Virus record (IMG/VR): IMGVR_UViG_3300042296_000219
Span: 1 to 24,517 of that record
Direction: 5' to 3' (one strand)
Length of the DNA: 24,517 bases
From: a virus
Shown here: piece by piece, positions 23,271-24,517 of the stretch
Numbering within the stretch: position 1 is the first letter of the stretch
Layout of the letters: each line of letters begins with the position of its first letter
Program-made: the position numbers and the translations under genes
The notes under the pieces: generated by a model
Databases searched by the model: none
The model's input: only the letters and a program-made list of their open reading frames with translations
Told to the model about the DNA's origin: nothing

Positions 23271-24038
23271 TTAGTTCTCGGTTGCTGGCCCGTATCTTCC
23301 AGTTTGGCATTGGTGATTTACCCATTCGATAATGACGTTTTTGCTATACCTAGCACACGCAGCCATAGTCGCCACGCGACATAATCCAATTGCAAATTCA
23401 GCAACTAGCGTGTCCGGTTGGTAGTCAGTGCGAATAGAGCATGACGCGACCTCACGCCATTTTCCGCCGTAACATGCCTCTATATCAAGAGTACTCAATG
23501 CATAGTGTGGCACCCTTTCGCTTGGCACAATCCGAGTTTCTAAACCTGTGAAACGCGCAATTTCATTAACGACTGATGGCATGAGCTTGGCGCGGTAGTC
23601 GTTCGAACTGTCTGCGCGGTAGATGCACTGAAATTCCTGTTGCCAGAACTCATTAAACCGAAGTTTAGCTGCGCTGGCACCATCATTCGTTTCGCGCCGG
23701 AAGCTTTTACCTGCCTGCCAGACACATAGTGGAAGCTTGCCGCCAATCTGCTTTGCCCAAGCATAACTTGACGGCGTAGTCTCCGCACGCAAGCATAAAG
23801 GCCCGCCCCCGGCATGGTGATTGGTCACAAACAAGTCGTCATCGCTATAGGCTGCACTAATCTGGGTTCGTGGCGACAGACATGGCCCCTCGACGCGGAT
23901 GATCCGCCATGCCGCGTTAGTGTCCAGCAATTCGCGGCGCATGACCGCAGCTAATCGGGCTTGAAAGGCATCACGCAATTCAATCTCGTTTTCGGTCCAA
24001 AACCGCAAGCCGCCAATGGTATATAGAGCTTCGCTCAT
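23271..24038 (-). CDS. standalone class II aminoacyl-tRNA synthetase-like catalytic core
   Basis: The protein has 255 residues. ATG 24038 is chosen because AGGAGAG (24047-24053) precedes it. An in-frame start 26 codons earlier would run into the upstream gene. Residues 15-55 resemble the motif 1 region. GPLCLRAETTPSSYAWAKQI (about 76-95) is like the Leu-Arg-x-Glu-Thr segment of class IIa enzymes. Motif 2 is GKSFRRETN then LRFNEFWQQEFQ, and motif 3 is LVAEFAIGLCRVATM with the GLxR arginine. KWREVASCSIRTDYQ resembles the GlyRS substrate segment. The protein ends just after motif 3, so the anticodon-binding domain is absent. It may activate an amino acid for a target other than normal tRNA charging. 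The fold is well supported, the substrate unknown. Confidence 0.8.
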   Translation of the reverse strand: MSEALYTIGGLRFWTENEIELRDAFQARLAAVMRRELLDTNAAWRIIRVEGPCLSPRTQISAAYSDDDLFVTNHHAGGGPLCLRAETTPSSYAWAKQIGGKLPLCVWQAGKSFRRETNDGASAAKLRFNEFWQQEFQCIYRADSSNDYRAKLMPSVVNEIARFTGLETRIVPSERVPHYALSTLDIEACYGGKWREVASCSIRTDYQPDTLVAEFAIGLCRVATMAACARYSKNVIIEWVNHQCQTGRYGPATEN

Positions 24039-24039
24039 T

Positions 24040-24504
24040 TTAGATGCTCTCCTGTTTAATAATGGCCTGCTCGTCGGCGAAGCCGAACATAGGCAGAAAA
24101 ACGAATGGCTGGCCACGCTCGCGTAGCAGGTCCGCCCCTAGAATTTCCCATGCGGCGTACCATGAGGCGTACCATGCGGCGTCTGCTGCGGCGTCCCCTG
24201 CGGCGTCCCGTACGGCGGCCCATGCGGCGTACCATTCGGCGTCCCGTGCGGCGTACCATGCGGCGTCTGCTGCGGCGTACCCTGCGGCGTCTGCTGCGGC
24301 GTCTGCTGCGGCGTCTGCTGCGGCGTCTGATGCGGCGTCTGCTGCGGCGTCTGATGCGGCGTCTGCTGCGGCGTCTGCTGCGGCGTCTGATGCGGCGTCT
24401 GATGCGGCGGAGACCGCAAGCCAGTCGGCCTCGGTCATCTGTTTCAGATGCTCAAGGAAGGCATCTAGGATGTGGCCATTGGGGCCATATTGGTGGTTAG
24501 TCAT
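24040..24504 (-). CDS. Ala/Asp-rich tetrapeptide-repeat protein, unknown
   Basis: The protein has 154 residues, with AGGAGA eight bases before ATG 24504. Residues 1-33 are ordinary sequence (NHQYGPNGHILDAFLEHLKQ, then MTEADWLAVSA), residues 34-117 are tandem DAAx tetrapeptides, and residues 118-154 are ordinary again (ILGADLLRERGQPFVFLPMF). The first repeat half is nearly uniform (DAAA, DAAS), while the second has Trp/Tyr (AAWYAA). Such sequence should form a long Ala helix with an acidic stripe and an aromatic-rich end. The family is not assigned. The gene lies one base upstream of the synthetase-like gene and shares its operon. Flanking non-repeat ends and a good ribosome binding site support a real protein. 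Confidence 0.7.
   Translation of the reverse strand: MTNHQYGPNGHILDAFLEHLKQMTEADWLAVSAASDAASDAAADAAADAASDAAADAASDAAADAAADAAADAAGYAAADAAWYAARDAEWYAAWAAVRDAAGDAAADAAWYASWYAAWEILGADLLRERGQPFVFLPMFGFADEQAIIKQESI
24152..24403. repeat. 12-bp tandem repeat array (about 21 units)
   Basis: There are 21 contiguous 12-base units with consensus GCGGCGTCTGCT on the + strand, plus a degenerate unit at 24404-24415. Units at 24284-24403 are almost identical, differing mainly at CT/AT in the last positions. Units at 24152-24283 are more diverged (GCGGCGTACCAT, GCGGCGTCCCGT). The unit is a multiple of three, so expansion or loss keeps the coding frame. Because it lacks stops in several frames it produces spurious open frames on both strands. 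Confidence 0.95.
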
Positions 24505-24517
24505 ACTGCATTCTCCT

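Noticed and set aside
24039-24116. Longer N-terminus for the synthetase-like protein
   Set aside because: The added 26 residues lie wholly over the preceding gene, lack a ribosome binding site and look non-native, whereas ATG 24038 has AGGAGAG upstream.
24152-24415. Possible CRISPR array
   Set aside because: Units are contiguous 12-base repeats without spacers and encode in-frame tetrapeptides.
24138-24419. QQTPxQTP repeat open frame on the - strand
   Set aside because: Same cause: another frame of the 12-bp array, without an own ribosome binding site or non-repeat ends.
24105-24500. Arg/Leu-rich open frame on the + strand (RRLLRRLM repeats)
   Set aside because: It is a by-product of the 12-bp repeat, which has no stops in this frame. 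The opposite-strand frame has a good ribosome binding site and non-repeat ends.
1-24517. tRNA genes, integrase, repressor or att sites
   Set aside because: None recognised by eye. A tRNA scan and the rest of the genome would be needed to exclude them.

Overview
This window is part of a tailed-phage (podovirus-like) genome. No bacterial housekeeping genes are visible. The host is a Gram-negative bacterium, because the lysis cassette carries an Rz/Rz1 spanin pair, which is only needed to breach an outer membrane. The holin-like protein begins in a way I associate with alphaproteobacterial phages, so such a host is plausible but not proven. No integrase, repressor or tRNA gene is seen here. The piece starts and ends inside the phage, so terminase and most of the portal lie outside it.

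Bases 1-15080 (+ strand, late genes): the tail of a probable portal gene, three small genes (two for membrane proteins), a scaffold-like protein, a P22-type major capsid protein with an inserted domain, a small beta-rich virion protein, P22 gp4-like and gp10-like head-completion/tail-hub proteins, a fibre-like protein, a beta-helix tailspike, a small unknown, a cupin-fold protein, three ejection-type internal virion proteins, then lysis: M15 peptidase endolysin, small holin-like protein, Rz, and Rz1 overlapping Rz in another frame. Hairpins with terminator character flank the gene just after the capsid gene, which suggests the large capsid message is uncoupled from downstream genes.

Bases 15077-16929 (- strand): a small operon of VRR-NUC nuclease, SNF2-type helicase and a 78-residue unknown, running convergently into Rz1 with interlocked stop codons (CTAG). 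Bases 17012-23175 (+ strand), divergent from it: a Cas4-like DUF2800 nuclease, DUF2815 (probable ssDNA-binding protein), family A DNA polymerase with a 3'-5' exonuclease domain, and a primase-helicase. Together these form an autonomous replication/recombination module. A GC-rich 12-bp hairpin sits between DUF2815 and the polymerase, and a strong, probably bidirectional terminator closes the module.

Bases 23271-24504 (- strand): the most unusual part, a two-gene cassette. The upstream gene encodes an Ala/Asp-rich tetrapeptide-repeat protein built from about 21 copies of a 12-bp repeat. One nucleotide after it begins a 255-residue protein that is a bare class II aminoacyl-tRNA synthetase catalytic core (motifs 2 and 3 recognisable, closest in feel to GlyRS/class IIa) with no anticodon-binding domain. 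Its real substrate cannot be read from sequence, and it is the best candidate for undescribed biology in this window.
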